Shown here piece by piece: positions 16,990 through 24,787 of a stretch of 53,204 bases of DNA. Location: positions 1 to 53,204 of the forward strand of contig NZ_AJLJ01000374.1 in NCBI RefSeq assembly GCF_000317245.1, written 5' to 3'. Position numbers and translations under genes: made by a program. The stretch comes from Fischerella muscicola SAG 1427-1 = PCC 73103 (GTDB lineage Bacteria; Cyanobacteriota; Cyanobacteriia; Cyanobacteriales; Nostocaceae). Positions within the stretch are counted from its first letter, which is position 1, and the number at the start of each line of letters is the position of its first letter. The notes below the pieces were generated by a model. It was given only the letters and a program-made list of their open reading frames with translations. It was not told the DNA's origin and did not search any database.

Positions 16990-17607
16990 TTGCAAAGGTT
17001 AGAAACTGACGTAGCAAGCTCCAGTCTTATTTATAAGAGTGCTTGTCTTGTATCCAATTTGTTTCACCCTATGCTCGCTTCTTTTACGGCATTTTTACTT
17101 TTGATTATTGTCAGTCAGGATACTGTATTACAAAAATCCATCCAAGCGGTAACTTCAATATTATTTTCATCTATATTACCTGTTGCTTTTATATACACAC
17201 AACGTCACTGGCTCAACACTGATGAGCGAACTGAGCGTTTTCTACCATTAGTTGTGGGAATAGTCAGCTATGGTACAGGTTTTTTGGCTTTGAGATTAAT
17301 GGATGCTTCTGTGATTATCCAAGCACTGATGTTCTGCTATGCAACGAACACACTTTTAGTACTGGGAATTACGCAGTTGTGGAAAGTGAGTGTTCACTCA
17401 ACTGCTATTAGTGGACCTTTAGTTGCTTTAAGTTATAGATTTGGCATTGTAGTAGCTCCATTCTATTTGCTGATTTTGCTGGTGGGAATTTCCAGAGTAG
17501 TTCTCCGAAAGCATACAATTGCTCAAGTTATTGTTGGGATATTAATTGGCATTATTGGAACTGGCACACAAATGTACTATATTTTTCAGTTACCATTCCC
17601 GTTCTAA
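16990..17607 (+). CDS. PAP2-superfamily-like integral membrane protein
   Basis: A multi-helix membrane protein resembling PA-phosphatase (PAP2) members. The central segment WKVSVHSTAISGPLVAL corresponds to the SxH motif (phosphatase motif 2). SRVVLRKHTIAQVIVGILIG corresponds to SRxxxxxH (motif 3). Motif 1 (KxxxxxxRP) is not evident; TDERTERFLPL occupies its place, so activity is uncertain. I use TTG 16990 because GGGAGG (16976-16981) is eight bases upstream. A longer frame from TTG 16930 has no ribosome site. It lies 103 bp after the M48 gene and may be co-transcribed. Confidence 0.7.
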   Translation: MQRLETDVASSSLIYKSACLVSNLFHPMLASFTAFLLLIIVSQDTVLQKSIQAVTSILFSSILPVAFIYTQRHWLNTDERTERFLPLVVGIVSYGTGFLALRLMDASVIIQALMFCYATNTLLVLGITQLWKVSVHSTAISGPLVALSYRFGIVVAPFYLLILLVGISRVVLRKHTIAQVIVGILIGIIGTGTQMYYIFQLPFPF

Positions 17608-17657
17608 TGCAGGTCTGTTTCATTTATCAAATTTAGATGAGCTAAACCTTTTTCAAC

Positions 17658-18053
17658 ATGACGCTCAAATTTACCAAGTTTCTGTGTGTCTTCAGTATAC
17701 TTTTTCTGTTTGTTGTCTTATTACCGACAACGGCTTTAGCTTCCTGTGTTAATTTCCATACAAATTCTGCCGTGATTATTGCCATAACAGCTAAATCATC
17801 CTTAGAGGTGAATCTTACGCCGCAAGTACGGCAACAACTTCAAGCAGTACGTCAACGACGTAATCGAGAAATTCAGAAAGTTCTGAACTCATCTCAACTG
17901 ACTGAATTGACTCACAACCTACGTTCTGGTGATGATTTTCATCAAGCACTAGACAAACTCACTTTGCAAGGGGATCAGAAGGAAATGGTAGAGGCGATTG
18001 TCAAAATTTTTGATTTGAAAACAAAAGCAATATTATCTCGCTTTTCACTATAA
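17658..18053 (+). CDS. Small exported protein of unknown function
   Basis: 131 residues with a clear signal peptide: MTLKFTK, then a hydrophobic core FLCVFSILFLFVVLLP, then a possible cleavage site near TALAS. The mature part is helical and charged (LTPQVRQQLQAVRQRRNREI, LTHNLRSGDDFHQALDKL), in outline like Spy/CpxP-type periplasmic proteins, but no family motif is evident. It starts 50 bp after the PAP2-like gene on the same strand. Confidence 0.7.
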   Translation: MTLKFTKFLCVFSILFLFVVLLPTTALASCVNFHTNSAVIIAITAKSSLEVNLTPQVRQQLQAVRQRRNREIQKVLNSSQLTELTHNLRSGDDFHQALDKLTLQGDQKEMVEAIVKIFDLKTKAILSRFSL

Positions 18054-18066
18054 ACGAACCTGTTCT

Positions 18067-18243
18067 TTATTCTTTACTATACTTGTGAGAATGGCGATCG
18101 CGTGCTGCAAATCCTGCGATCGCTGTATGTATAGTCAAGTATATATGTTCAGTTCCTATCTTCTGCAATAATCCTGATCGTTTTAGCTGTAGGTAGAGAT
18201 CCTGTTTCACACGTACAAAGATAAATCTCAAATCATTACCATC
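18067..18243 (-). pseudogene. C-terminal relic of a STAS-like domain (SulP transporter tail)
   Basis: On the minus strand the frame from 18243 to TAA 18067 reads LRFIFVRVKQDLYLQLKRSG, LLQKIGTEHIYLTIHTAI and AGFAARD without interruption. This matches the end of STAS domains in SulP anion transporters (VRVKxxLxxxLxRSGLxxxIGxEHIYPTxxTAI). Two stops occur immediately upstream and there is no start or ribosome site. It is therefore the tail of a lost gene, most likely a second SulP transporter distinct from the one at 9518. Confidence 0.65.
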
Positions 18244-18270
18244 TATTAGTATTCAATGTATCCAGCACCA

Positions 18271-18310
18271 AAAAACGAATAATGAATTAAAATATTCATT
18301 ATTCGTTTTT
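18271..18310. promoter_or_regulatory. 17-bp perfect inverted repeat before the P450-TetR operon
   Basis: AAAAACGAATAATGAAT (18271-18287) and ATTCATTATTCGTTTTT (18294-18310) are perfect complements around six bases. The repeat ends 13 bases before the P450 start codon, and the operon's second gene encodes a TetR repressor, whose class binds palindromes of this kind. The A-run/T-run form also fits a terminator, but a terminator immediately before a start codon would be odd unless it attenuates. Operator is the preferred reading. Confidence 0.6.
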
Positions 18311-18323
18311 GTAGGGATGCCCT

Positions 18324-19715
18324 ATGTCTGATACTCAAGCACCCTCAACCCAAGCCACAAAAAAGTGCGATCGCCAGTTTCCACCTCAGCCACAAGGATA
18401 TTTACTCTTCAAACTTTCAGAACTACAGGATCAGCCGATTGAATATCTCGCTCATATGTGGCGTGAGTATGGAGATTTAGTCCGGTTGCCGATCATACCA
18501 GGTTTTACATTTTACCTTGCTGCTCATCCAGATCATGCAGAACACATGCTGTCTACGCATCAAGAACGATACGCAAAGCCAGATGTATTTATAAAACCGA
18601 TGAGCCTCATACAGGGTCAAGGACTTTTCACCAGTGAAGGAAAGTTTTGGCTCAAACAGCGGCGCTTGATGCAACCTGCGTTTCACCAAAAGCAACTGGT
18701 CAATCTTCATGATGTGATTTTGAGTTGTGTACAATCTCTACTGTATGAATGGGAAGACAAGCCGGAAGGTGAAGTGATTGATATTGCAGCCGAAATGACG
18801 CGACTCACTCTGAAGATTGTCAGTTCGGCTCTATTTAGCGTCGATATTAGTGGTGAAACTGACAGGTTGGGGCAAGCTTTTCGGACAGCTTTAGCATATG
18901 TCTATTACCGAATGAATACCCCATTGGCATTACCTGTCTGGATACCGACACCTCAAAATCTTAAGTTCCGCCAAGCAAAACAGACAATTGATAGTGTTGT
19001 TCTAGAGATTATCCGGTCACATCGTCAAGATCCAACAAATAAATATGATCTCCTATCCATGCTTTTAGCTGCCCAAGATGAGGATACTGGGGAAGGAATG
19101 AGCGATCGCCAACTACAAAATGAAGTGATTACGCTCATCAATGCAGGACACGAAACTACGGCTACTGCATTGGCTTGGACATGGTATCTGTTGGGAACTC
19201 ATCCTGATGTTATGGCAAAAATGCAGGATGAAGTGAAAACGGTTTTGAATGGAAGTAGCCCAACGGTTGAAAAACTGCCGCAACTGCAATACAGCCGTCA
19301 AGTTTTTGAGGAATCTCTACGCCTTTGTCCTCCTGGGTTAGGACAACCCAGAGTTGCCCTAGAAGATGATGAACTTCAAGGATACTTCATTCCTAAAGGT
19401 TCAATTTTTAACATTGCCCACTATTTCATCTTCCGCCATCCTGAGTTTTGGGAGAATCCAGATCAATTTGATCCAGATCGTTTTTTACCTGAGAAAGTGA
19501 ATCAAAGACCAAAATTTGCCTATTTTCCATTTGGTGGAGGTCAACATATTTGTATTGGTAAAAGCTTTGCTCTGATGGAATCCACGATAATTTTGGCAGC
19601 GATCGCCCAACGTTTTCACATTGAATTAGTGCCTCATCAACCCATCGAAATCGATCCCAGATTCACGCTACGTCCAAAATATGGCATTAAGGTTACAGTA
19701 CGCAAAAGGTATTAA
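18324..19715 (+). CDS. Cytochrome P450
   Basis: A soluble heme monooxygenase of 463 residues. Seen: the oxygen-activation helix AGHETTAT (from residue 274), E330-SL-R333 of the ExxR motif, the FDPDRFLPE meander, and the heme loop FPFGGGQHICIG with ligand Cys410. There is no N-terminal membrane helix, so it should be cytoplasmic and depend on separate ferredoxin partners, which are not in the window. Substrate and CYP family cannot be assigned; the FxRHPEFWENPDQFDPDRF pattern resembles fatty-acid/terpenoid-type cyanobacterial P450s. A TetR gene follows after 6 bp. Confidence 0.95.
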   Translation: MSDTQAPSTQATKKCDRQFPPQPQGYLLFKLSELQDQPIEYLAHMWREYGDLVRLPIIPGFTFYLAAHPDHAEHMLSTHQERYAKPDVFIKPMSLIQGQGLFTSEGKFWLKQRRLMQPAFHQKQLVNLHDVILSCVQSLLYEWEDKPEGEVIDIAAEMTRLTLKIVSSALFSVDISGETDRLGQAFRTALAYVYYRMNTPLALPVWIPTPQNLKFRQAKQTIDSVVLEIIRSHRQDPTNKYDLLSMLLAAQDEDTGEGMSDRQLQNEVITLINAGHETTATALAWTWYLLGTHPDVMAKMQDEVKTVLNGSSPTVEKLPQLQYSRQVFEESLRLCPPGLGQPRVALEDDELQGYFIPKGSIFNIAHYFIFRHPEFWENPDQFDPDRFLPEKVNQRPKFAYFPFGGGQHICIGKSFALMESTIILAAIAQRFHIELVPHQPIEIDPRFTLRPKYGIKVTVRKRY

Positions 19716-19721
19716 GCGATC

Positions 19722-20306
19722 ATGCAACGACTAGATGAGGCGAAACGAGAAGCAATTTTGAATGCAGCAAGGCATCGTCTGAGCCAATACGGAGTCAAGA
19801 AAACAACCATGCAGGAAATTGCTGAGGATGTTGGAATTGCTGTCGGGACATTGTACTTGTACTTTAAAAACAAAAACGAAATTCTGATTGCAACCGCACT
19901 TGCTTATAGTCAGCAACACATAGTGGATACCGAAAAGATTTTGCGATCGCAAATACCTGCGACTGAAAAACTTAAGGTGTATCTTGTCAACCGTTTCCGC
20001 GCAGTTCAAGAAAATCGCCTCAGTGGCTCTCATGCTGCGGAACTTGCTCGCGCTGTCATTCACCTGAAACCAGAGTTACAACAAGAGCAAGGCAAAGCTG
20101 TCAAAAATAACGTGTTGAGCATTTTACATGAAGGAATTCAAGCAAATTTATTTCATATTGATCATTTAGAACTAGATTTGGAGGTATTTTTGTATTCAAT
20201 TGGTTACTTTTTTCCTATGCCTACTACGGAGAGATATTATGAGCCTGAAGAAGAAAAACTATGCATGGTAATCGATTGGTTTATTCATAAATGGTGTGAC
20301 AATTGA
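19722..20306 (+). CDS. TetR-family transcriptional regulator
   Basis: The N-terminal helix-turn-helix is clear: AILNAARHRLSQYGVKKTTM, then IAEDVGIAVGTLYLYFKNKN. A 140-residue helical ligand domain follows. It begins 6 bp after the P450 stop, so it is translated from the same transcript. It probably represses its own operon through the palindrome at 18271-18310, with the P450's substrate or product as a possible ligand; both are inference. Confidence 0.92.
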   Translation: MQRLDEAKREAILNAARHRLSQYGVKKTTMQEIAEDVGIAVGTLYLYFKNKNEILIATALAYSQQHIVDTEKILRSQIPATEKLKVYLVNRFRAVQENRLSGSHAAELARAVIHLKPELQQEQGKAVKNNVLSILHEGIQANLFHIDHLELDLEVFLYSIGYFFPMPTTERYYEPEEEKLCMVIDWFIHKWCDN

Positions 20307-20491
20307 TTTATTGGTTTTTGAAATCTCGCAGCCAAATCAGCAACTTCTCTATTTTTTCAGAATCACCCTAAAGGTTGATATTAGAAGAATTCATCAACAA
20401 TAAACTTGATGTATGTTTGACATATAAATGACAAATATTTGAGAAATAAATAATTTATTGTCTTAATAAAATTAATTAAAAAATAATACTT

Positions 20492-20752
20492 ATGAAGGCT
20501 TATAAAAAAGAATCAGTTAGTTTTAACTCACACTACCTCGCACAAAAAATTCCAGAAACCCCATTACCAAATAATCAGCAACAAGATCCGTTAATCGCTA
20601 AAAATTTACAAAGAGAACAATACATTGGTATTTTTAGCTTGGCGATCACTTTAATTGCAGCTGTAGGAATCATCAGTCGCCGAGTCGAATATGCTATTTT
20701 GTTCGCTGTTGTTCTCAGCCTTGTTCTCATTGCTTTCTTTTTATTCATCTAG
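20492..20752 (+). CDS. Small two-helix membrane protein, unknown
   Basis: 86 residues: a polar N-terminus (KIPETPLPNNQQQDPLIAKN) followed by two hydrophobic segments (IGIFSLAITLIAAVGII and YAILFAVVLSLVLIAFFLFI) separated by SRRVE. No family is recognised. Its stop is 23 bp from the end of convergent lpxB. Confidence 0.55.
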   Translation: MKAYKKESVSFNSHYLAQKIPETPLPNNQQQDPLIAKNLQREQYIGIFSLAITLIAAVGIISRRVEYAILFAVVLSLVLIAFFLFI

Positions 20753-20774
20753 AAAAATCGCTTGTCCCAACTAC

Positions 20775-21929
20775 TTACAGCATTTGCAAAATTTCTTTAG
20801 CTGCGCGATCGCACACTCCCAATTCTCCAATCAACCGTTGCATTTCTTCATAATCTGCTTGTATTTGTTGTTTGCGTTCCTGGTTTAGCAAAAATTCCAT
20901 TGCTGCTTGAATAATATTCTCTGGTGTGGCTGATTTTTGAATAAACTCTGGCACAATTGCTTTCATAACAATCAAATTAACTGGCGAGGCAAAAGGAAAA
21001 GTTATTTTGAGAATATTACGAGCAACCCAGTAAGTAAAAGGACTGAGACGGTAAATAACTACCTGTGGTACCTTTAACAAGGCGAGTTCTAGATTGACAG
21101 TCCCGCACTTAGTCAGTGCTAAATCAGCAGCAGCCAGTACTTCCTGTTGTTGACCCGAAACTAGCGTGGCTTGTAAACCGTACCGTTGTATCTCTTGTTC
21201 TATTTTTTGACGATAAATTTCCAGAGATAGAGGAATCCAGAAATGAACGTGCGGTAGTTTAGCTTGAATTACCTGCGCTGCTTGAAACATTACAGGTAGA
21301 AGATACTTGAGTTCTTGATGACGAGAGGCTGGTAAAAGTGCCACAGCGATCGCATCATCAGCAATTCCTAATTGACTGCGTGCAGCTTCTCGGTTGGGAA
21401 ATTTTTCTATCCTATCTACTAGTGGATGACCTACCCAGGTAACTTTTGCACCTTTGTCTTGAAAGTAACGTGCTTCTTCAGGGAAAATAGCTAATATTTT
21501 GTCACTAATATGTATTATTTGCTTTGTATTACCAAGATTAACTGAAGAAGCCCAAACTTGAGGAGCAATATAATATACTATTGGGACTTGTGGTAGTTGG
21601 CGGCGAAGATAATTGCCAATACCTAAATTTGGTCCCATGTAGTCAATCAATACTACCAAGTCAGGCGGATTTTGCTTGAGATAGGCGATCGCTTGACGCT
21701 GGATTTGCAGGGTTGGTAGTACAAAACTAAGAGATTCCAACAGACCAAAAGAACCAATTTCGCTGGTATTACCCAGCAAAATGGCTCCTGCTGCTGCCAT
21801 TTTTTCACCACCAAGTGCCACAATTTCTAATTCTAAACCGGCAGCAATAGCTTGCTGTCGCAGTGCTGTCACCAATAGTGACCCCTGCAAATCGCCAGAT
21901 ACTTCACCAGTACTAATAAATATTCGCAT
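20775..21929 (-). CDS. lpxB: Lipid-A-disaccharide synthase
   Basis: A GT19 glycosyltransferase that condenses UDP-diacylglucosamine with lipid X at the inner membrane in lipid A synthesis. The family N-terminus MRIFISTGEVSGDLQGSLL is present. So are LVVLIDYMGPNLGI, IVYYIAPQVWASS, VTWVGHPLVD, VALLPASRHQELKYLLPV and LALTKCGTVNLELALLKVP. The length of 384 is normal. It is the last gene of the purC-bamA-lpxC-fabZ-lpxA-lpxB series, and the gap to lpxA (124 bp) is filled with simple repeats. Confidence 0.96.
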   Translation of the reverse strand: MRIFISTGEVSGDLQGSLLVTALRQQAIAAGLELEIVALGGEKMAAAGAILLGNTSEIGSFGLLESLSFVLPTLQIQRQAIAYLKQNPPDLVVLIDYMGPNLGIGNYLRRQLPQVPIVYYIAPQVWASSVNLGNTKQIIHISDKILAIFPEEARYFQDKGAKVTWVGHPLVDRIEKFPNREAARSQLGIADDAIAVALLPASRHQELKYLLPVMFQAAQVIQAKLPHVHFWIPLSLEIYRQKIEQEIQRYGLQATLVSGQQQEVLAAADLALTKCGTVNLELALLKVPQVVIYRLSPFTYWVARNILKITFPFASPVNLIVMKAIVPEFIQKSATPENIIQAAMEFLLNQERKQQIQADYEEMQRLIGELGVCDRAAKEILQML

Positions 21930-21944
21930 TTTTAGGAAAGAGGA

Positions 21945-22045
21945 GATCGGGGAAAGGGGATTGAGGATTGGGGAACGGGGAACGGGGAATTAGTGTTTAT
22001 TCTCTCCCTTGTCTCCCTTGTCTCCCTTGTCCTCTTTCCCCAATC
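21945..22045. repeat. Simple repeats between lpxA and lpxB
   Basis: ggggaac-type heptamers are followed by three copies of ttgtctccc on the plus strand. No promoter or gene is evident. Confidence 0.6.
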
Positions 22046-22053
22046 CCTTAGTC

Positions 22054-22875
22054 TCAAGAATCATCATCTCTGCTGGTTATTTTTCCTTTTCCAGGAATTA
22101 AACCACGTCTTCCAGGCATTTGCGAGAGTAGGAGAAAACGACGCAAGTGCTGTAATTGTTCTGTATTTCCTAACAGTTCTACTTCTTCCAAAGCGTCTTT
22201 GAAGAGTAAGTCTGAGCGGTAGAGTATACGAAAGGCTTTTTTCAATATTTGTAATTCACTAACAGAAAAACCAGCGCGTTTGAGTCCCACGAGGTTGAGC
22301 GATCGCACTCGTGTTGGATTTCCCTCTACCAACATATATGGTGGTACATCCCGATCAATACGGCTCATTCCTCCTACCATGGCGTGCTTACCAATATGCA
22401 CAAATTGATGGATACCGAGAACCCCACTGATCGTTGCTCGTGATTCAATATGAACATGACCTGCGATCGCTACCGCATTGGAAATAGTTACAAAGTCTTC
22501 AATTACACAGTTATGAGCGACATGCACATAAGCCATTAGTAAATTACCGTTACCAATAGTTGTAGCTTCTGCTACACCAGTAGCACGGTTAATGGTCACA
22601 TATTCGCGAATACGATTATCGTTTCCAATTTTGACCCAGCTAGCTTCACCAGCATACTTTTTATCTTGGGGTTCCATACCAATGGCAGCCCCCGGAAAAA
22701 TCTGATTTCGCGCTCCGATTTCCACATGCCCGTCCAGCACTACATGAGCGCCAATTGTAGTATCAGGGCCTACTTTCACATGCCCACCAATCACAGCATA
22801 GGCACCGACTTCCACTGTCGGGTGCAGATCCGCGTTAGGATGAATTACAGCAGTTGGATGAATAAGCGTTTTCAA
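22054..22875 (-). CDS. lpxA: UDP-N-acetylglucosamine acyltransferase
   Basis: Transfers a 3-hydroxyacyl chain from ACP to UDP-GlcNAc, the first step of lipid A synthesis. It is a left-handed beta-helix of hexapeptide repeats (IHPTAVIHPNADLHPTVEVG), with the catalytic-His region LMAYVHVAHNCVIEDFVTIS. IHQFVHIGKHAMVGGMSRID and the C-terminal helical part (LVGLKRAGFSVSELQILKKA) follow. Length 273. It is preceded by fabZ, whose relatives provide the hydroxyacyl-ACP pool. Confidence 0.96.
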   Translation of the reverse strand: MKTLIHPTAVIHPNADLHPTVEVGAYAVIGGHVKVGPDTTIGAHVVLDGHVEIGARNQIFPGAAIGMEPQDKKYAGEASWVKIGNDNRIREYVTINRATGVAEATTIGNGNLLMAYVHVAHNCVIEDFVTISNAVAIAGHVHIESRATISGVLGIHQFVHIGKHAMVGGMSRIDRDVPPYMLVEGNPTRVRSLNLVGLKRAGFSVSELQILKKAFRILYRSDLLFKDALEEVELLGNTEQLQHLRRFLLLSQMPGRRGLIPGKGKITSRDDDS

Positions 22876-23095
22876 GGGTGCATCTCCAGAACAGTAAGCG
22901 TGCTAAGTTTTTTGCCAAACGCGCCACGGAGCGTCTGAGTTCAGTAGCCGAAAGCATCAAGTTTTTACAGGTGTGAGGGCAGTGAATATATGGGAATCAG
23001 ACTGTAACAGTTGTTTCTTGTTGTTGCTGATATCCCTAATACAAAATTTTGTAGAGGTGCTTTACGCTGATACCTCTACCAAATAGAATAAATTT

Positions 23096-23626
23096 TCAGC
23101 TTACGAGGGAAAACATTAATTCGCCTTCAGCAACTAACTGACCGTCAACCTCGGCGTGAGCCTGCATCTTACCGAAACGACGTTGTTTTATCCATAACAG
23201 TTCCACAGTCATAATTAGTTGATCACCGGGAACAACTTGGCGACGGAAACGGACTTTATCTATACCAGCGAATAGGAAGAGTCCGCCTTCTAACTGTGGC
23301 ACTTGTGTCATAACGACACCACCAACCTGTGCCATTGCTTCTACGATCAGCACACCTGGCATGATCGGACGTCCTGGAAAATGTCCTTGAAAATGAGGTT
23401 CATTGATTGTGACGTTTTTAATACCAACAGCTCGTTTACCTGGTGTGTAGTCAATAATCTTATCTACAAGTGCAAAGGGGTAACGATGGGGTAGAAGTTT
23501 CTGAATTTCTTCCGCCGTGAACATTACTTTTGTTTCAGATGTATTTGTAGTCGAATTGTCAGACTGCTCCTGGGTAGGTGCGGATGTAGGATTATCGGTA
23601 GAGTTGACTTCGGTGACAGTTGCCAT
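23096..23626 (-). CDS. fabZ: 3-hydroxyacyl-[acyl-carrier-protein] dehydratase
   Basis: A hotdog-fold dehydratase of type II fatty acid synthesis. The core LLPHRYPFALVDKIIDYTPG contains the catalytic His, and HFQGHFPGRPIMPGVLIVEAMAQ contains the catalytic Glu. A Ser/Thr/Asn-rich N-terminal extension of about 33 residues precedes MFTAEEIQKLLPHRYP. The ATG at residue 35 would give a conventional 142-residue FabZ, so the long start is likely but not certain. It lies between lpxC and lpxA. Confidence 0.95.
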   Translation of the reverse strand: MATVTEVNSTDNPTSAPTQEQSDNSTTNTSETKVMFTAEEIQKLLPHRYPFALVDKIIDYTPGKRAVGIKNVTINEPHFQGHFPGRPIMPGVLIVEAMAQVGGVVMTQVPQLEGGLFLFAGIDKVRFRRQVVPGDQLIMTVELLWIKQRRFGKMQAHAEVDGQLVAEGELMFSLVS

Positions 23627-23754
23627 TGATTGTGTGGTTGATTTTTAGGTGTAGTCTAGTAGGCGATCGAATTATGTTTGTTAGTAGTTATTAGTTAGTA
23701 TTTTGACAACAAAGTACCACTAACTATTTACCACTATCTACAAACCAATAACCA

Positions 23755-24603
23755 CTAACGCAATTCCCAAATTTTCTGTGCCAGTTGCACGTGTAAATTA
23801 TGGCTGGCTTTATATGCCAAAAAATGAGCATGAGGGAAAAGTCCTAGTAAACTCAAATCTCCTACTAGATCCAAAATTTTATGACGTACTGGCTCATTTG
23901 CAAATCTTAATGGTGGATTTAGCCAACCATCAGGTCCACATACAAGGGCATTTTCTAAGCTTCCACCCTTAATTAACCCGGATTTTTGCAGGTATTCAAT
24001 TTGATGTAGTAAACCAAAAGTACGGGCTGGGGCTATTTCTGTTGTAAAGCTAGCATCAGATTTCTCCGATTCCGAAGCTAGTGACCAGCTGTGCCATTGA
24101 TTACCAATTGCAGGTAGTTCAAAATCAATGCCGTAGGTAAAGCGAGTCGTTGGTGCAGGGAAAGCGCACACAAAAGCATCGTCCTGACGTACCCATATGG
24201 GTTCAGTAATAGACACAGGAATATTGGATTCTGTAGTTGAGCTTTGAGACACCAAACCCACCTGAGCAATACTTTCTGCCCATAGCTTTGCCGAACCATC
24301 TAAAAGCGGTACTTCTGGACCATCAATTTCAATACGGGCATTGTCTACACCCATACCCGCCAGTGCTGCCAATAAATGCTCAACAGTCCGAACACTTTCC
24401 TCATCTTTGCCTAACTGAGTTGAGAGAACAGTCTGACTGACAGCAGGCACTTGAGCTGGAATAATTGGCGTGTTTGGTAAGTCTGTCCGGACAAAGTAAC
24501 GTCCGCTATCTGCTTGTGTTGGCATTATCCGCACTTTGGTATGTACACCACTATGCAGTCCCACTCCTGTAAGAGTAATTTCAGCTGCGAGAGTTTTTTG
24601 CAT
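23755..24603 (-). CDS. lpxC: UDP-3-O-acyl-N-acetylglucosamine deacetylase
   Basis: A zinc deacetylase carrying out the committed step of lipid A synthesis. Seen: QKTLAAEITLTGVGLHSG, the first zinc His in VEHLLAALAGMGVDNARIEI, the second metal cluster RHKILDLVGDL, and the catalytic HAHFLAYKASH near the C-terminus. Length 282 is usual for cyanobacteria. STRR repeats and a disrupted 28-bp palindrome copy separate it from bamA upstream. Confidence 0.96.
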   Translation of the reverse strand: MQKTLAAEITLTGVGLHSGVHTKVRIMPTQADSGRYFVRTDLPNTPIIPAQVPAVSQTVLSTQLGKDEESVRTVEHLLAALAGMGVDNARIEIDGPEVPLLDGSAKLWAESIAQVGLVSQSSTTESNIPVSITEPIWVRQDDAFVCAFPAPTTRFTYGIDFELPAIGNQWHSWSLASESEKSDASFTTEIAPARTFGLLHQIEYLQKSGLIKGGSLENALVCGPDGWLNPPLRFANEPVRHKILDLVGDLSLLGLFPHAHFLAYKASHNLHVQLAQKIWELR

Positions 24604-24631
24604 ATAGTTATTAGTTATTTGTCATTGGTCA

Positions 24632-24691
24632 GTAGAGACGCGATTATACTCTTGCGAGAAGCCGCTCTTACGAGCGTCTACGCGTCTGTAC
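24632..24691. repeat. Interrupted copy of the 28-bp palindrome repeat
   Basis: GTAGAGACGCG (24632-24642) and CGCGTCTGTAC (24681-24691) are the two arms. The usual six-base centre is replaced by 38 bases that contain their own hairpin-like sequence (GAAGCCGCTCTTACGAGCG). STRR heptamers lie on both sides (24605-24631, 24693-24785). Confidence 0.7.
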
Positions 24692-24787
24692 ATAAGTCAT
24701 TAGTCATTGTTATCTGTTCATTGTCAAAAGTCTCTACGACAACAAGTTTTTTACTTATTGACCAATGACCAATGACCAATGACACAA

